Below, piece by piece: positions 49,006 through 57,839 of a stretch of 64,000 nt of DNA. Source of the stretch: DATLLN01 sp963809205 (GTDB taxonomy: Bacteria > Actinomycetota > Thermoleophilia > Gaiellales > JAICJC01); assembly GCA_963809205.1 (NCBI GenBank), contig CAWEIS010000014.1, positions 62,001 through 126,000 of the forward strand, read 5' to 3'. The first letter of the stretch is position 1; each line of letters opens with the position of its first letter. The translations under genes were made by a program, and so were the position numbers. The notes beneath the pieces were generated by a model. It saw only the letters and a program-made list of their open reading frames with translations, was not told where the DNA came from and ran no database searches.

Positions 49006-49489
49006 CGCGGCGCTGCTTCCCGGTGTCGGGATCGGCAACCGAGACCTCGCCAACGCTCGCCAGGATCGGCAGCGGCGCGGCGCGGCAGACCGTCATGCCC
49101 TCGGCCAGCTGCTGATCGGTCAGGCCGGCGGCCAGCGTGACGTGCGGCAGCCAGACTCCGGGCCGGTAATCCGGCCATACGTCCTCGCACGCCGACTCCA
49201 GCACCGCCTGCTCCTCGACCAGCCGCCGGGTCGGCGCCACGGTCAGGAACAGGAATCCGCCGTCGCCACCGAATACCCCGGGGCCGACCAGCTGCAGCGA
49301 CTCACCGCGCATCGCCGCGACGCCGCCTGGCACCACGCGATCGGCGACCACCAGCGTGACGTGCGGCTGGTGCCTGCGGTGCGTATGCGTCGCCAGCGAC
49401 GGGACCCCGGCGTCCTCGAGCGCGTTCCAGAGCCCGTGAACGATGCGCTCCGCGCGATCGTCGAGCAGCAGGATGACGCCCTCGGCCAC
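49001..49489 (-). CDS. 2'-5' RNA ligase / LigT-like 2H phosphoesterase family protein
   Basis: 162 residues of the 2H phosphoesterase fold. The two HxT/S motifs are present: RRHQPHVTLVVADRV and VWLPHVTLAAGL. Relatives ligate or hydrolyse 2'-5' or cyclic phosphodiester ends of RNA; the exact activity here is unknown. The GTG start follows the aroA stop by one base. The final codons (GKQRRV) and the stop run into the repeat, so the C-terminus may have been reshaped by it. Confidence 0.82.
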   Translation of the reverse strand: MAEGVILLLDDRAERIVHGLWNALEDAGVPSLATHTHRRHQPHVTLVVADRVVPGGVAAMRGESLQLVGPGVFGGDGGFLFLTVAPTRRLVEEQAVLESACEDVWPDYRPGVWLPHVTLAAGLTDQQLAEGMTVCRAAPLPILASVGEVSVADPDTGKQRRV

Positions 49490-49490
49490 G

Positions 49491-50792
49491 TCAGGCGCTG
49501 ACCGAGGCGAGCCGCTCGGCGAAGTCCGGGAAGCTGACGGCCAGCGCCTCCGCGCCGTCGATCACCACGCCCTGCTGCGAGCAGACCCCGGCGACGGCGC
49601 CCAGCATCGCGATCCGGTGGTCGCCCGCGGCGTCGATCCGGCCGCCCCGCAGCCGGGTCGGGACGCCGGTCACTCGGAAGCCGTCGTCCAGCGCCTTGAC
49701 GTGCGCGCCGACGGCGCGCAGGGCGTTGACCACGGTGGCGATGCGGTCGCTCTCCTTGACCCGCAGCTCGCCCGCGCCGCGGATCACGGTCGTCCCCCGC
49801 GCGAAGCTGGCGACCAGCACGATCAGCGGCAGCTCGTCGATCAGCGACGGCACCAGCTCGGGCTCGACCTCCGTCGCGACCAGCTCGGCCTGCCGTACCT
49901 CGATGTCGGCGACCGGCTCGCCGCCCGCCCAACGGCGGCCGAACAGCCCGACGCGGGCGCCCATCCGCTCGAGCACGGCCAGCATGCCGGTGCGCGTCGG
50001 GTTGATGCCGACGCCCTGGATGGTCAGGTTGGAGCCGGCCAGCACGCAGCCCGCGGCGATGAACGGCGCCGCCGACGAGAAGTCGCCCGGCACCTCGATC
50101 CCGTCCAGGTCGAGGCGGGTGACCGGCGAGATCGAGACCCGACCCGGCCGTCGGTCGACCGGCACGCCGGCCCGGCGGAGCATCCGCTCGGTGTGGTCGC
50201 GGGTGGGGATCGGCTCCTCGATCGTGGTCACACCGTGTTCGGCGAACAGTCCCGCGAACAGCAGGCACGACTTGACCTGCGCCGACGCGACCGGCAGCCG
50301 GTAGGAGATCGGCTGGGTGTGCGCAGCGCCGGTGATCCGCACCGGCGGCAGCCCTCCGGTGGTCTCGATCGCGACGCCCATCTCGGCCAGCGGGTCGGCG
50401 ACGCGCCTCATCGGCCGGCGGCGGATGCTCTCGTCGCCGTCCAGCGTGAACGTGCCCTGCTGGCCGGCCAGCAGGCCCGGCAGCAGGCGCATCAGCGTAC
50501 CGGCGTTGCCGACGTCGATCGCGCCCTCCGGCGCGCGCAGCCCGCGGAGCCCGACGCCGTCGATCACCAGGGTGGTCTCGTCCGGCCGCTCGATGGGCAC
50601 GCCCATCGCCCGGAACGCCTCCACCGTCGAGAGCGTGTCCGCCGAGGAGCCGAACCCCTCCACGCGCACGCGGCCGTCGGCCAGTGAGCCCAGCATCACG
50701 CTGCGGTGACTGACCGACTTGTCGCCGGGCACGGTCAGCCCGCCGAACAGCCCGCCCGCCGGCCCGACGCGAAGCTCCGCACCGTCAGGCAT
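49491..50792 (-). CDS. aroA: 3-phosphoshikimate 1-carboxyvinyltransferase (EPSP synthase)
   Basis: Joins shikimate 3-phosphate and PEP in the chorismate pathway. The 433-residue product has GGLTVPGDKSVSHRSVMLGS, DVGNAGTLMRLLPGLLAGQ, YRLPVASAQVKSCLLFAGLF, GDFSSAAPFIAAG and VKESDRIATVVNALRAVG. The start overlaps tyrA by 8 bp. It is the third gene of the DAHP synthase-tyrA-aroA operon. Confidence 0.97.
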   Translation of the reverse strand: MPDGAELRVGPAGGLFGGLTVPGDKSVSHRSVMLGSLADGRVRVEGFGSSADTLSTVEAFRAMGVPIERPDETTLVIDGVGLRGLRAPEGAIDVGNAGTLMRLLPGLLAGQQGTFTLDGDESIRRRPMRRVADPLAEMGVAIETTGGLPPVRITGAAHTQPISYRLPVASAQVKSCLLFAGLFAEHGVTTIEEPIPTRDHTERMLRRAGVPVDRRPGRVSISPVTRLDLDGIEVPGDFSSAAPFIAAGCVLAGSNLTIQGVGINPTRTGMLAVLERMGARVGLFGRRWAGGEPVADIEVRQAELVATEVEPELVPSLIDELPLIVLVASFARGTTVIRGAGELRVKESDRIATVVNALRAVGAHVKALDDGFRVTGVPTRLRGGRIDAAGDHRIAMLGAVAGVCSQQGVVIDGAEALAVSFPDFAERLASVSA

Positions 50793-51876
50793 CGATCGCT
50801 GAGGTAGCGATGGCGCCGTAGCCCTGAGCGTCGAGCAGCTGGACGGCGCGCTGCGCCTCCGTCTCCCCGGCGATCGTGACCACGATCGTGCCGCCGCGGT
50901 CGGGCGACATGTGGTGCAGCTCGAAGTCCTCGATGTTGATGCCGTCGGCGCCCAGCGCCTGGGCGATGCCCGAGATCACGCCCGGCCGGTCGGGCACGTG
51001 GACGCGCACGCGGAACAGATCCTCGGGCGTGGCCGGGTAGGCGGCGTCCAGCAGGCGCCGGCGGTGGCCGGAGGCGTCGGCGATCCAGCGGGCGACGTAG
51101 CCGGCATCCTCGCGCTCCAGGGCCCGAGCCAGGTCGTCCAGCCGGCGGCCGTACTCGCGGAGCCCGTCCAGCAGCGCCTCCCTGTTGTCGAGGAAGATGT
51201 CGACCCAGATCCGCGGGTTGGCGCCGGCGACGCGGGTCATGTCGCGGAACGACCCGCCGACGGCGGCCAGCGGGTCATGCCCGTCCACGCGCCCGGCGCC
51301 GGCCTGGTTGACCAGCGTGTTGGCGATGGCGTGCGGCAGATGGCTGGTCAGCGCGACCAGCCGGTCGTGCGCTCCTGGATCGATCGCCACCGGCCGGGCT
51401 CCCAGCGACGACACGAAGCCGTGCAGGCGCCGGTAGCCCTCGGGATCGGTGGCCGCCACCGGCGTCAGGAAATACGTCGCGCCGGCGAACAGATCGCCGC
51501 GGGCGTTGGCGACGCCGCGGGCCTCGGAGCCGCACACCGGATGGCCGCCGCAGAACCGGGGGTCGCCGCCGACGGCCTCCACCAGCCGCGCCTTGGTCGA
51601 GCCGACGTCGGAGACGACGCAGCTCTCCGGAGCGGCGGCCAGCGCCGCCGTCACCAGCGTCGGCAGCTCGGCCACCGGGCCGCACACAAACGCCAGCTCG
51701 GCGCCGTCCAGCACCTCGGGCAAGGCCGTCGAGAAGTCCGACACGGCGCCCCGTTCGCGGCCGACGACGCCGGCCTCCGGGTCGCTGTCGAATCCGGCAA
51801 CATGATGACCCTCGGCGGTCGCGGCCAGCGCCAGCGAGCCCCCGATCAGGCCCAGGCCGGCGACAGCGATCCTCAT
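50785..51876 (-). CDS. tyrA: Prephenate dehydrogenase with C-terminal ACT domain
   Basis: Oxidatively decarboxylates prephenate toward tyrosine. The 363-residue protein has an NAD fold (MRIAVAGLGLIGGSLALAAT), CVVSDVGSTKARLVEAVGG, FCGGHPVCGSEARGV, and VALTSHLPHAIANTLVNQ. Residues 285-360 are an ACT domain (FRVRVHVPDRPGVISGIAQA), predicting feedback control by an amino acid, probably tyrosine. ATG 51876 overlaps the DAHP synthase stop; the open frame upstream is a shadow. Confidence 0.95.
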   Translation of the reverse strand: MRIAVAGLGLIGGSLALAATAEGHHVAGFDSDPEAGVVGRERGAVSDFSTALPEVLDGAELAFVCGPVAELPTLVTAALAAAPESCVVSDVGSTKARLVEAVGGDPRFCGGHPVCGSEARGVANARGDLFAGATYFLTPVAATDPEGYRRLHGFVSSLGARPVAIDPGAHDRLVALTSHLPHAIANTLVNQAGAGRVDGHDPLAAVGGSFRDMTRVAGANPRIWVDIFLDNREALLDGLREYGRRLDDLARALEREDAGYVARWIADASGHRRRLLDAAYPATPEDLFRVRVHVPDRPGVISGIAQALGADGINIEDFELHHMSPDRGGTIVVTIAGETEAQRAVQLLDAQGYGAIATSAIDA

Positions 51877-53243
51877 GGCCGGGTGTCCGCGGCCGCCTGC
51901 ATCAGCTCGGCCAGCTGGAACGCCAGGTCGAGCGACTGCCGGGCGTTCAGCCGCGGGTCGCAGAGCGTGGAGTAGTTGACGTTGAGCTGATCCTCGAGCA
52001 CGGCCTCCGATCCGCCCAGGCACTCGGTGACGTTGTCGCCGGTGAACTCGAGGTGCACGCCGCCCGGCCACGTCTCCTGCCCGCGGCAGGCCATGAAGAA
52101 GCCCTGAATCTCGGCCAGGATGTCCTCGAAGCGGCGGGTCTTGTACCCGCTCGGTGTGCGGAACATGTTCGCGTGCATCGGGTCGCATACCCAGACAACG
52201 GGGTGGCCGGCGTCCGCCACTGCCGTCAGTAGCGGCGGCAACAGCTCCACCACCTGGTCGGCGCCCATCCGTGAGATGACGGTCAGCCGGCCGGCCGTGC
52301 GGTCGGGGTCGAGCACCTCGCACAGCGCGACCAGGTCGGCCGGCGACGTGCTGGGACCGGCCTTGACACCGATCGGGTTGTGGACGCCCGAGAAGAACTC
52401 GACGTGGGCGCCGTCCAGCTGTCGTGTGCGGTCGCCGATCCAGAGCATGTGGGCCGAGCAGTCGTACCAGTCGCCGGTCAGCGAGTCGCGGCGGGTCAGG
52501 CTCTGCTCGTAGTCGAGCAGCAGGCCTTCGTGGCTCGTCCAGACGTCGACCTCGTGCAGCTGCCGCTCCGCCGCCAGGTCGATCCCGCATGCCGCCATGA
52601 AGCGCAGCGCCCGCTCGATCTCGGTGGCGATCGTCTCGTAGCGCCGGCCCTCCGGCGACGTGGCGACGAACTCCTGGTTCCAGAGATGCACCTGGGTGAG
52701 GTCGGCGAAGCCGCCCTTGGTGAATGCCCGCAGCAGGTTGAGCGTCGCAGCGGACTGGTGGTAGCCCTGCAGCATCCGCTGGGGGTCGAACGTCCGCGCC
52801 GCGGCCGTGGGCTCGTCGCCGTGCAGCATGTGCCCGCGGAACGTCGGCAGCTCGACGCCGTCCACCAGCTCCGTCGGGCTGGAGCGCGGCTTGACGAACT
52901 GCCCGGCGATGCGGCCGACCTTGACCACCGGCAGCATCGAGCCGTACGTCAGCACCGCGGCCATCTGCAGGATGATCTTCAGCCGCTCGCGGATGCTGAC
53001 CGCCGAGAAGTCCGCGAAGGACTCTGCGCAGTCGCCGGCCTGTAGCAGGAAGCCGCGACCCGCCGACACCTGCGCCAGCGACTCTCGCAGCTGGCGCGCC
53101 TCGCCGGCGAACACCAGCGGCGGCATCGCGGCGATCCGCTCGCGCACAACATCGGCCTCGGCCTGGTCGGGCCAGACCGGCTGGTGGAGCGCCGCGTGCT
53201 CGCGCCAGGAGGCGGGAGACCAGGTGGAAGGGGCGGTTGCCAT
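51873..53243 (-). CDS. 3-deoxy-7-phosphoheptulonate synthase, class II (plant-like)
   Basis: First step of the shikimate pathway, from PEP and erythrose 4-phosphate. The 456-residue class II enzyme reads PPLVFAGEARQLRESLAQVS, FLLQAGDCAESFADFSAVSI, VKVGRIAGQFVKPRSSPTEL, YHQSAATLNLLRAFTKGGFA, and CDPMHANMFRTPSGYKTRRF. This class is typical of actinobacteria, in which it can be subject to complex feedback. I chose ATG 53243 (MATAPSTWSPASW), with a TACACT hexamer 9 nt before it. Confidence 0.95.
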   Translation of the reverse strand: MATAPSTWSPASWREHAALHQPVWPDQAEADVVRERIAAMPPLVFAGEARQLRESLAQVSAGRGFLLQAGDCAESFADFSAVSIRERLKIILQMAAVLTYGSMLPVVKVGRIAGQFVKPRSSPTELVDGVELPTFRGHMLHGDEPTAAARTFDPQRMLQGYHQSAATLNLLRAFTKGGFADLTQVHLWNQEFVATSPEGRRYETIATEIERALRFMAACGIDLAAERQLHEVDVWTSHEGLLLDYEQSLTRRDSLTGDWYDCSAHMLWIGDRTRQLDGAHVEFFSGVHNPIGVKAGPSTSPADLVALCEVLDPDRTAGRLTVISRMGADQVVELLPPLLTAVADAGHPVVWVCDPMHANMFRTPSGYKTRRFEDILAEIQGFFMACRGQETWPGGVHLEFTGDNVTECLGGSEAVLEDQLNVNYSTLCDPRLNARQSLDLAFQLAELMQAAADTRP

Positions 53244-53252
53244 GGGACGGTC

Positions 53253-53274
53253 AGTGTACCGAGGGCGATAGGAT
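53253..53274. promoter_or_regulatory. Divergent -10-like hexamers for DAHP synthase and trpS
   Basis: Minus-strand TACACT (53253-53258) lies 9 nt before the DAHP synthase ATG; plus-strand TAGGAT (53269-53274) lies 9 nt before the trpS ATG. All this fits in the 40-bp gap, so both messages would be leaderless and their -35 regions overlap each other's transcribed DNA. Confidence 0.5.
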
Positions 53275-53283
53275 CCTCCGCTC

Positions 53284-54261
53284 ATGGCACGCGTCTTCTC
53301 GGGCATCCAGCCGACCGGCACCAAGCACCTGGGTAACTACATCGGCGCCATCCGCCAGTACGTTGCCGATCAGGACAAGGGTGAGGCTTTCTACTGCGTC
53401 GTCGACCTGCACTCGATCTCGGTGCCGTACGACCCGGACACGCTGCACGAGAACACGCTGGACACCGCGGCGACGCTGCTGGCGGCCGGCCTCGACCCCG
53501 GGCGCTGCACGCTGTTCGTGCAGAGCGACGTGCCGGAGCACGCCTACGGCGCGTGGCTGCTGGGCGCCGTTGCCACCTGGGGCGAGCTGCGGCGGATGAC
53601 CCAGTTCAAGGAGAAGAGCGAGGGCCAGGAGTCCGTGTCCGTCGACCTGTTCGCCTACCCGGTGCTGATGGCGGCCGACATCCTGCTCTACCGCGCCGAC
53701 CGCGTCCCGGTCGGCGACGACCAGCGCCAGCACCTCGAGCTGGCGCGCAACCTCGCCCAGCGCTTCAACAACCGCTTCGGCGAGCTGTTCCCGGTGCCCG
53801 ACGCCGCGATCCCCGCCGAGGGCGCGCGGATCATGGATCTCCAGGAGCCGACCCGGAAGATGTCAACCACCAACGGGACGCCACAGGGCACGGTGCTGCT
53901 CTCGGACCCGCCCGAGGTGGTCGCCAAAAAGATGCGCTCGGCCGTCACCGACTCGGGGCGGGAGGTGCGGCGCGGCGAGGACAAGGAGGGGATCGCCAAC
54001 CTGATCGGCATCCTCGCCATCGCCACCGACCGCACCCCCGAGCAGGTCGAGGCGGAGTACGACGGCGCCGGCTACGGCCAGTTCAAGGGCGATGTCGCGG
54101 ATGCCGTCGTCGAGTGGCTGCGGCCCATGCGCGAGCGCTATCTGGAGCTGCGCGCCGACGAGTCGGAGCTGCGCTCCGTGCTCGCGCGCGGCGCCGAGCA
54201 TGCCCAATCCGTCGCCGCCCCGACGCTCGCCGAGATGCGCCACCGCATGGGCTTCAGTTAG
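53284..54261 (+). CDS. trpS: Tryptophanyl-tRNA synthetase
   Basis: Class I aminoacyl-tRNA synthetase of 325 residues. It has RVFSGIQPTGTKHLGNYIGA (HIGH-type motif in KHLGN), VDLFAYPVLMAADILLY and PVGDDQRQHLELARNLAQRF. The KMSKS-type loop is LQEPTRKMSTTNGT, which differs in the last residues but keeps K-M-S. Divergent from the aromatic amino acid operon; no T-box or trp leader fits in the 40-bp gap. Confidence 0.96.
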   Translation: MARVFSGIQPTGTKHLGNYIGAIRQYVADQDKGEAFYCVVDLHSISVPYDPDTLHENTLDTAATLLAAGLDPGRCTLFVQSDVPEHAYGAWLLGAVATWGELRRMTQFKEKSEGQESVSVDLFAYPVLMAADILLYRADRVPVGDDQRQHLELARNLAQRFNNRFGELFPVPDAAIPAEGARIMDLQEPTRKMSTTNGTPQGTVLLSDPPEVVAKKMRSAVTDSGREVRRGEDKEGIANLIGILAIATDRTPEQVEAEYDGAGYGQFKGDVADAVVEWLRPMRERYLELRADESELRSVLARGAEHAQSVAAPTLAEMRHRMGFS

Positions 54262-54288
54262 CGCCGAAGCGGCGTTTGACGGGTCGGC

Positions 54289-54294
54289 TACGCT
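54289..54294 (+). promoter_or_regulatory. -10-like hexamer TACGCT of the VOC dioxygenase gene
   Basis: TANNNT hexamer 7 nt before the ATG at 54302. A TTGACG at 54276-54281 is too close (7 bp) to serve as its -35. Confidence 0.45.
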
Positions 54295-54301
54295 GCGGGT
54301 C

Positions 54302-55225
54302 ATGAAGCTCGAAGGCCTGCATCACATCACCGCGATCACCGGCGACGCGCCCCGGAACGTCGAGTTCTACGCGGGCACACTCGGCCTGCGGATGGTCAAG
54401 AAAACGGTCAACCAGGACGATCCGACCGTCTACCACCTGTTCTACGGCGACGAGCACGGCAGCCCCGGCGCCGACCTGACGTTCTTCGAGTATCCCGGCG
54501 CGGTGCGCGGCCGGGCCGGCGCCGGCATCGTGCACCGGATCGTCTGGCGGGTGGCCTCGCCCGAGGCGATCGACTTCTGGGAGGCGCGCCTGGCCGACGA
54601 GGGCACTGCGACCCAGCGCACCGACGACGGCCTGCGGTTCGCGGATCCCGAGGGACTCGACCACGAGCTGGTCGTCGGCCTGCACGGCGACAAGGGCCTG
54701 GCGGCCGAGCATCCCGACATCCCGGCGGAGCTGGCGCTGCAGGGGTTCCACGGGGTCCGCGCCTACAGCGCGAGCCCGGACCGGAGCACGGGCCTGCTGG
54801 AGGACGCGATCGGCTTCCACCGCGACGGCGAGGGCTGGGAGCTGCGCGGCGACGACCGCGGGTCGACGTACGTGTACGACGAGCCGCCGGCCGAGTCGGG
54901 GATCCCCGGCGCGGGCACCATCCACCACGTGGCGTGGGCGTCCCGGATCGACGAGCTGTCCGACTGGCGGACCCGCGTCCAGCAAGGTGGCGCCCGGCCG
55001 ACCGATCTGATCGACCGGTTCTACTTCCGCTCGATCTACTTCCGCGAGCCGAGCGGCGTGCTGTTCGAGATCGCGACGATCGGCCCAGGCTTCGCCACCG
55101 ACGAGGATCAGGATCACCTGGGCGAGCGGCTGTCGCTGCCGCCCGCGTTCGAGCACTTGCGCAACCGGCTGGAGCCGGTGCTGACGCCGCTGCCCAACCC
55201 ACGCGCCGCCCAGCACTCAGGCTAA
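54302..55225 (+). CDS. Ring-cleaving dioxygenase / VOC superfamily protein
   Basis: 307 residues with two glyoxalase-like modules: LEGLHHITAITGDAPRNVEF with a first histidine ligand and IFYRTGxxx-type repeats; the second starts GFHGVRAYSASPDRSTGLLE. Further metal ligands are suggested by GTIHHVAWASRIDEL and REPSGVLFEIATIGPGF, with the glutamate in LFEIA. It resembles the MhqO/LinE-type hydroquinone dioxygenases, but glyoxalase-type relatives exist. Its end overlaps the convergent rluB by 9 bp. The substrate is unknown. Confidence 0.8.
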   Translation: MKLEGLHHITAITGDAPRNVEFYAGTLGLRMVKKTVNQDDPTVYHLFYGDEHGSPGADLTFFEYPGAVRGRAGAGIVHRIVWRVASPEAIDFWEARLADEGTATQRTDDGLRFADPEGLDHELVVGLHGDKGLAAEHPDIPAELALQGFHGVRAYSASPDRSTGLLEDAIGFHRDGEGWELRGDDRGSTYVYDEPPAESGIPGAGTIHHVAWASRIDELSDWRTRVQQGGARPTDLIDRFYFRSIYFREPSGVLFEIATIGPGFATDEDQDHLGERLSLPPAFEHLRNRLEPVLTPLPNPRAAQHSG

Positions 55226-55906
55226 GCGCAGGGCGGCGACCTCCTCCCCGGTAAGCGGCCGCCAGAGGCCTGGCGCAAGCGTGCCCAGCTCGAGCGGTCC
55301 GTACGCGGTGCGGTGCAGGCGGCGCACGGGATGCCCGACGGCCTCGCACATGCGCCGCACCTGGCGGTTGCGGCCCTCGTGGATCACCAGCTCGAGTCGT
55401 CCGGCCTCCAAGCGCCGAGCGCGGGCCCGCGCCGTCGGCCCGTCGTCCAGCTCCACCCCGTCCGCCAGCCGGCGGAGCGCCTCGGGAGAGGGATCGCCCT
55501 CCACGTCGGCGACGTACGTCTTGTCCACCCCGTGCCGCGGGTGTGCGAGCCGGTTGGCGAGCTCGCCGTCGTTGGTCAGGAGCAGCAGGCCGGTCGTGTC
55601 GCGGTCGAGCCGGCCGACCGGGTACACGCGCTGCTGCGATTGGACGAGGTCGAGCACGGTGCGCCTGCGCTGCGGGTCGCTGGCCGTCGTCACCACGCCG
55701 GACGGCTTGTGAAGGATCAGGTACGCGAGCTCCTGCGGGGCGACCGGACGGCCGTCGACGGCCACCAAGTCGCCGTCGCCGACCGCGGCGCCCAGCTCCC
55801 CCACCTCGCCGTTGACCGTCACGCGCCCGGCGCGGATCAGCTCGTCGACGGCGCGGCGCGACCCGAGGCCGGCGGACGCCAGGTAGCGGTTAAGCCTGAC
55901 CGGCAC
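55217..55906 (-). CDS. rluB: 23S rRNA pseudouridine synthase, RluB type
   Basis: 229-residue RsuA/RluB-family enzyme. It has an S4 RNA-binding domain (RLNRYLASAGLGSRRAVDEL), then the catalytic loop RVYPVGRLDRDTTGLLLLTN with the nucleophilic aspartate, and HEGRNRQVRRMCEAVGHPV. Assignment to RluB (U2605) rather than RsuA/RluE rests on its conserved place after scpB. The GTG start lies 17 bp inside the scpB end. Confidence 0.93.
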   Translation of the reverse strand: MPVRLNRYLASAGLGSRRAVDELIRAGRVTVNGEVGELGAAVGDGDLVAVDGRPVAPQELAYLILHKPSGVVTTASDPQRRRTVLDLVQSQQRVYPVGRLDRDTTGLLLLTNDGELANRLAHPRHGVDKTYVADVEGDPSPEALRRLADGVELDDGPTARARARRLEAGRLELVIHEGRNRQVRRMCEAVGHPVRRLHRTAYGPLELGTLAPGLWRPLTGEEVAALRLA

Positions 55907-56471
55907 GCTGGTCGGCGACCAGGTGCAGCCGGGCGCGCAGCGCCTGGTGGTCGGACTCGGTCAGCTCGAACTGCGTGAGCGCGGGCAGCGCCTCGTCGTC
56001 CTCCAGCCCGAACGTCCGCCGGAACACCGTCGTCGTCCGGTAGACGACCGGGTTGCCCGGCGTGTCGGCGCGGCCGGCGTCCTCGATCAGCCCGCGCTCC
56101 AGCAGGTTGGCCACGGCCGAGTCGGAGGCGACGCCGCGGATGCGTGCGATCTCGGGGCGCGACACCGGCGACAGGTAGGCGACGATTGCCAGCGTCTCCA
56201 GCGCCGCCTGGCTGAGCCCGCGGGCGGGCGGGCGCTCCATCAGCCGTGCGCAGACGTCGGCGGTGTCGGGCGACGCGCGGAAGCCGTAGCCGCCTGCCGC
56301 CTTCTCGAGCACGACGCCCGACCGCTCCTCGCAGTAGCGGTCGAGCAGCGCATCCAGCGCCCGCTCGACGCGCTCGGGCGGCGACTCGGTCAGCGTCGCC
56401 AGCTCGCCCAGCGACAGCGGCTCGGTGCTGATGAACAGCAGCGCCTCGACGGAGCGGGTCAGCTCGCTCAC
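55890..56471 (-). CDS. scpB: Segregation and condensation protein B
   Basis: 193-residue winged-helix protein that joins ScpA and the SMC head to form condensin. Motifs: SVEALLFISTEPLSLGELA, AALETLAIVAYLSPVSRPEI, RGVASDSAVANLLERGLI. GTG 56471 overlaps the scpA stop (GTGA). The upstream extension of the frame runs inside scpA and is not real. Confidence 0.94.
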   Translation of the reverse strand: MSELTRSVEALLFISTEPLSLGELATLTESPPERVERALDALLDRYCEERSGVVLEKAAGGYGFRASPDTADVCARLMERPPARGLSQAALETLAIVAYLSPVSRPEIARIRGVASDSAVANLLERGLIEDAGRADTPGNPVVYRTTTVFRRTFGLEDDEALPALTQFELTESDHQALRARLHLVADQRAGQA

Positions 56472-57208
56472 GCGATCGCCCGCTCGGCGCCGGCGACGGC
56501 GACCACCCGAATCGGGCCGAACGTCTCGGCCTGCTCGCCCGCGACCTCGCCGCGCTTGACGAGCTCGAGCACGGCCAGGAACGCCGCGGCCTGGGACAGC
56601 CGGTCGAGCCCGTGCACCGCCTCGTCGAACGCGAAGCCACGGCGATCGCGGAGGATCGAACGGAACCGCTCGAGGAACACGTCGACCGACACCAGCGGGC
56701 GCCGCACCGACGAGACGTCGATCGGCGGCGGCGGCACCAGCAGCGTGTCCACGGCCTCGGCCAGCCGCCACGGATCCTCGCTGAACTCCAGCATCAGCGG
56801 CGCCGGACGCGGCGGCGCCAGCGGGGCAGGGCCGAGCCGGAAGATGCGGGGCGTCTGGGCCGCGCGGTCGCGGAGCCAGCCCGCGGCGCCCTGGAAGCGG
56901 CGGTACTCGATCAGCCGCGCGAACAGCTCGGCCTCGGCCTGTTCCGGCGTCAGCTCCTCGATCTCGTCGTCCGACGGGAACAGCAGCCGCACCTTGATCT
57001 CGAGCAGCGCGGCGACCAGCACCAGGAACTCACTGGCCGACTCCAGGTCGAGCTCACCGCGCTCGTAGGCGCGCTCGACGTAGGCGGCGATGATCTCGGC
57101 GATCGGCACCTCGGCCAGCTCGACCTCTTCGCGCAGGATCAGCGCGAGCAGCAGATCGAACGGCCCCTGGAAGACGTCGAGGTCGAGCTCGAGATCGGCG
57201 ACGATCAT
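56468..57208 (-). CDS. scpA: Segregation and condensation protein A
   Basis: 246-residue kleisin of the bacterial condensin. The N-terminal DVFQGPFDLLLALILREEVE is the SMC-neck-binding part; FLVLVAALLEIKVRLLFPSD and a C-terminal winged helix follow. It is coupled to scpB. The smc gene lies 38 kb away in this window. A TAGAAT hexamer 6 nt before the ATG marks the unit's promoter. Confidence 0.95.
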   Translation of the reverse strand: MIVADLELDLDVFQGPFDLLLALILREEVELAEVPIAEIIAAYVERAYERGELDLESASEFLVLVAALLEIKVRLLFPSDDEIEELTPEQAEAELFARLIEYRRFQGAAGWLRDRAAQTPRIFRLGPAPLAPPRPAPLMLEFSEDPWRLAEAVDTLLVPPPPIDVSSVRRPLVSVDVFLERFRSILRDRRGFAFDEAVHGLDRLSQAAAFLAVLELVKRGEVAGEQAETFGPIRVVAVAGAERAIA

Positions 57209-57214
57209 CGAGGC

Positions 57215-57220
57215 ATTCTA
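57215..57220 (-). promoter_or_regulatory. -10-like hexamer TAGAAT of scpA-scpB-rluB
   Basis: TANNNT hexamer 6 nt before the scpA ATG, no Shine-Dalgarno sequence. It lies in the 49-bp gap after the transglycosylase gene. Confidence 0.5.
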
Positions 57221-57257
57221 GGGCGGCGGTCAGACGGCTCGTGTGGTGGCATGAGGG

Positions 57258-57839
57258 CTAGCCCGAGCTGAGCTCCGGCCCATACGCCTTGCGGTAGATG
57301 TCGCGCAGGTCGTGGATCGAGTCCAGGTAGTCACGGGTCTCGGCGAACGGGATCGCCACCGGCTGCCCGTGCGGCGTACGCTCGATCCACTGATCGACGT
57401 TCGCCTGGCCGGCGTTGTACGCCGCGAGCGCCAGGTCGGAGCCGTTCGGCTCGCCCCGGTACTTGTTCATCAGGTGCCGCAGGTACCAGCAGCCGTAGCG
57501 GACGTTCAGGTCGGGGTTGAGCAGGTCGGTCGCGGGATCGAACTGCGTCCCTCCGGTGTGGATGGCGATCCCCTCGGCCGTGTCGGGCAGCAGCTGCATC
57601 AGGCCGACCGCGCCGGCGTGCGACCGCGCCGACGCCTTGAACCGCGACTCCTTGTAGATCACCGCGGCCACCAGGTCGGGCGGCAGGTGGTACTGCTTCG
57701 CGTACCCGGTGACCTGCGTCTGGTAGTCCAGCGGATACCAGAGACGGAGCCACCAGGCGGGCTGCAGCTGGTGCACGGCGGCGGCCGACAGGGCGGCCAC
57801 CACGGCGAGCACGGCGAAAGTCGCGCCGGCCCGCCTCAC
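57258..57839 (-). CDS. Lytic transglycosylase (SLT domain), exported or membrane-anchored
   Basis: Cleaves peptidoglycan glycan strands. The 193-residue protein begins with an N-terminal hydrophobic helix (ATFAVLAVVAALSAAAVHQL) that is a signal peptide or anchor. The SLT domain has AAVIYKESRFKASARSHAGA with the catalytic glutamate (ES motif), VGLMQLLPDTAEGIA and LALAAYNAGQANVDQW. GTG 57839 overlaps the coaE stop (GTGA). Confidence 0.92.
   Translation of the reverse strand: MRRAGATFAVLAVVAALSAAAVHQLQPAWWLRLWYPLDYQTQVTGYAKQYHLPPDLVAAVIYKESRFKASARSHAGAVGLMQLLPDTAEGIAIHTGGTQFDPATDLLNPDLNVRYGCWYLRHLMNKYRGEPNGSDLALAAYNAGQANVDQWIERTPHGQPVAIPFAETRDYLDSIHDLRDIYRKAYGPELSSG

Noticed and set aside
53244..53283. 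T-box or trp attenuator before trpS
   Set aside because: The gap is 40 bp with divergent promoter hexamers; no leader peptide or T-box motif.
54276..54281. TTGACG as -35 of the VOC gene
   Set aside because: Only 7 bp from the TACGCT hexamer, against a usual spacing near 17.
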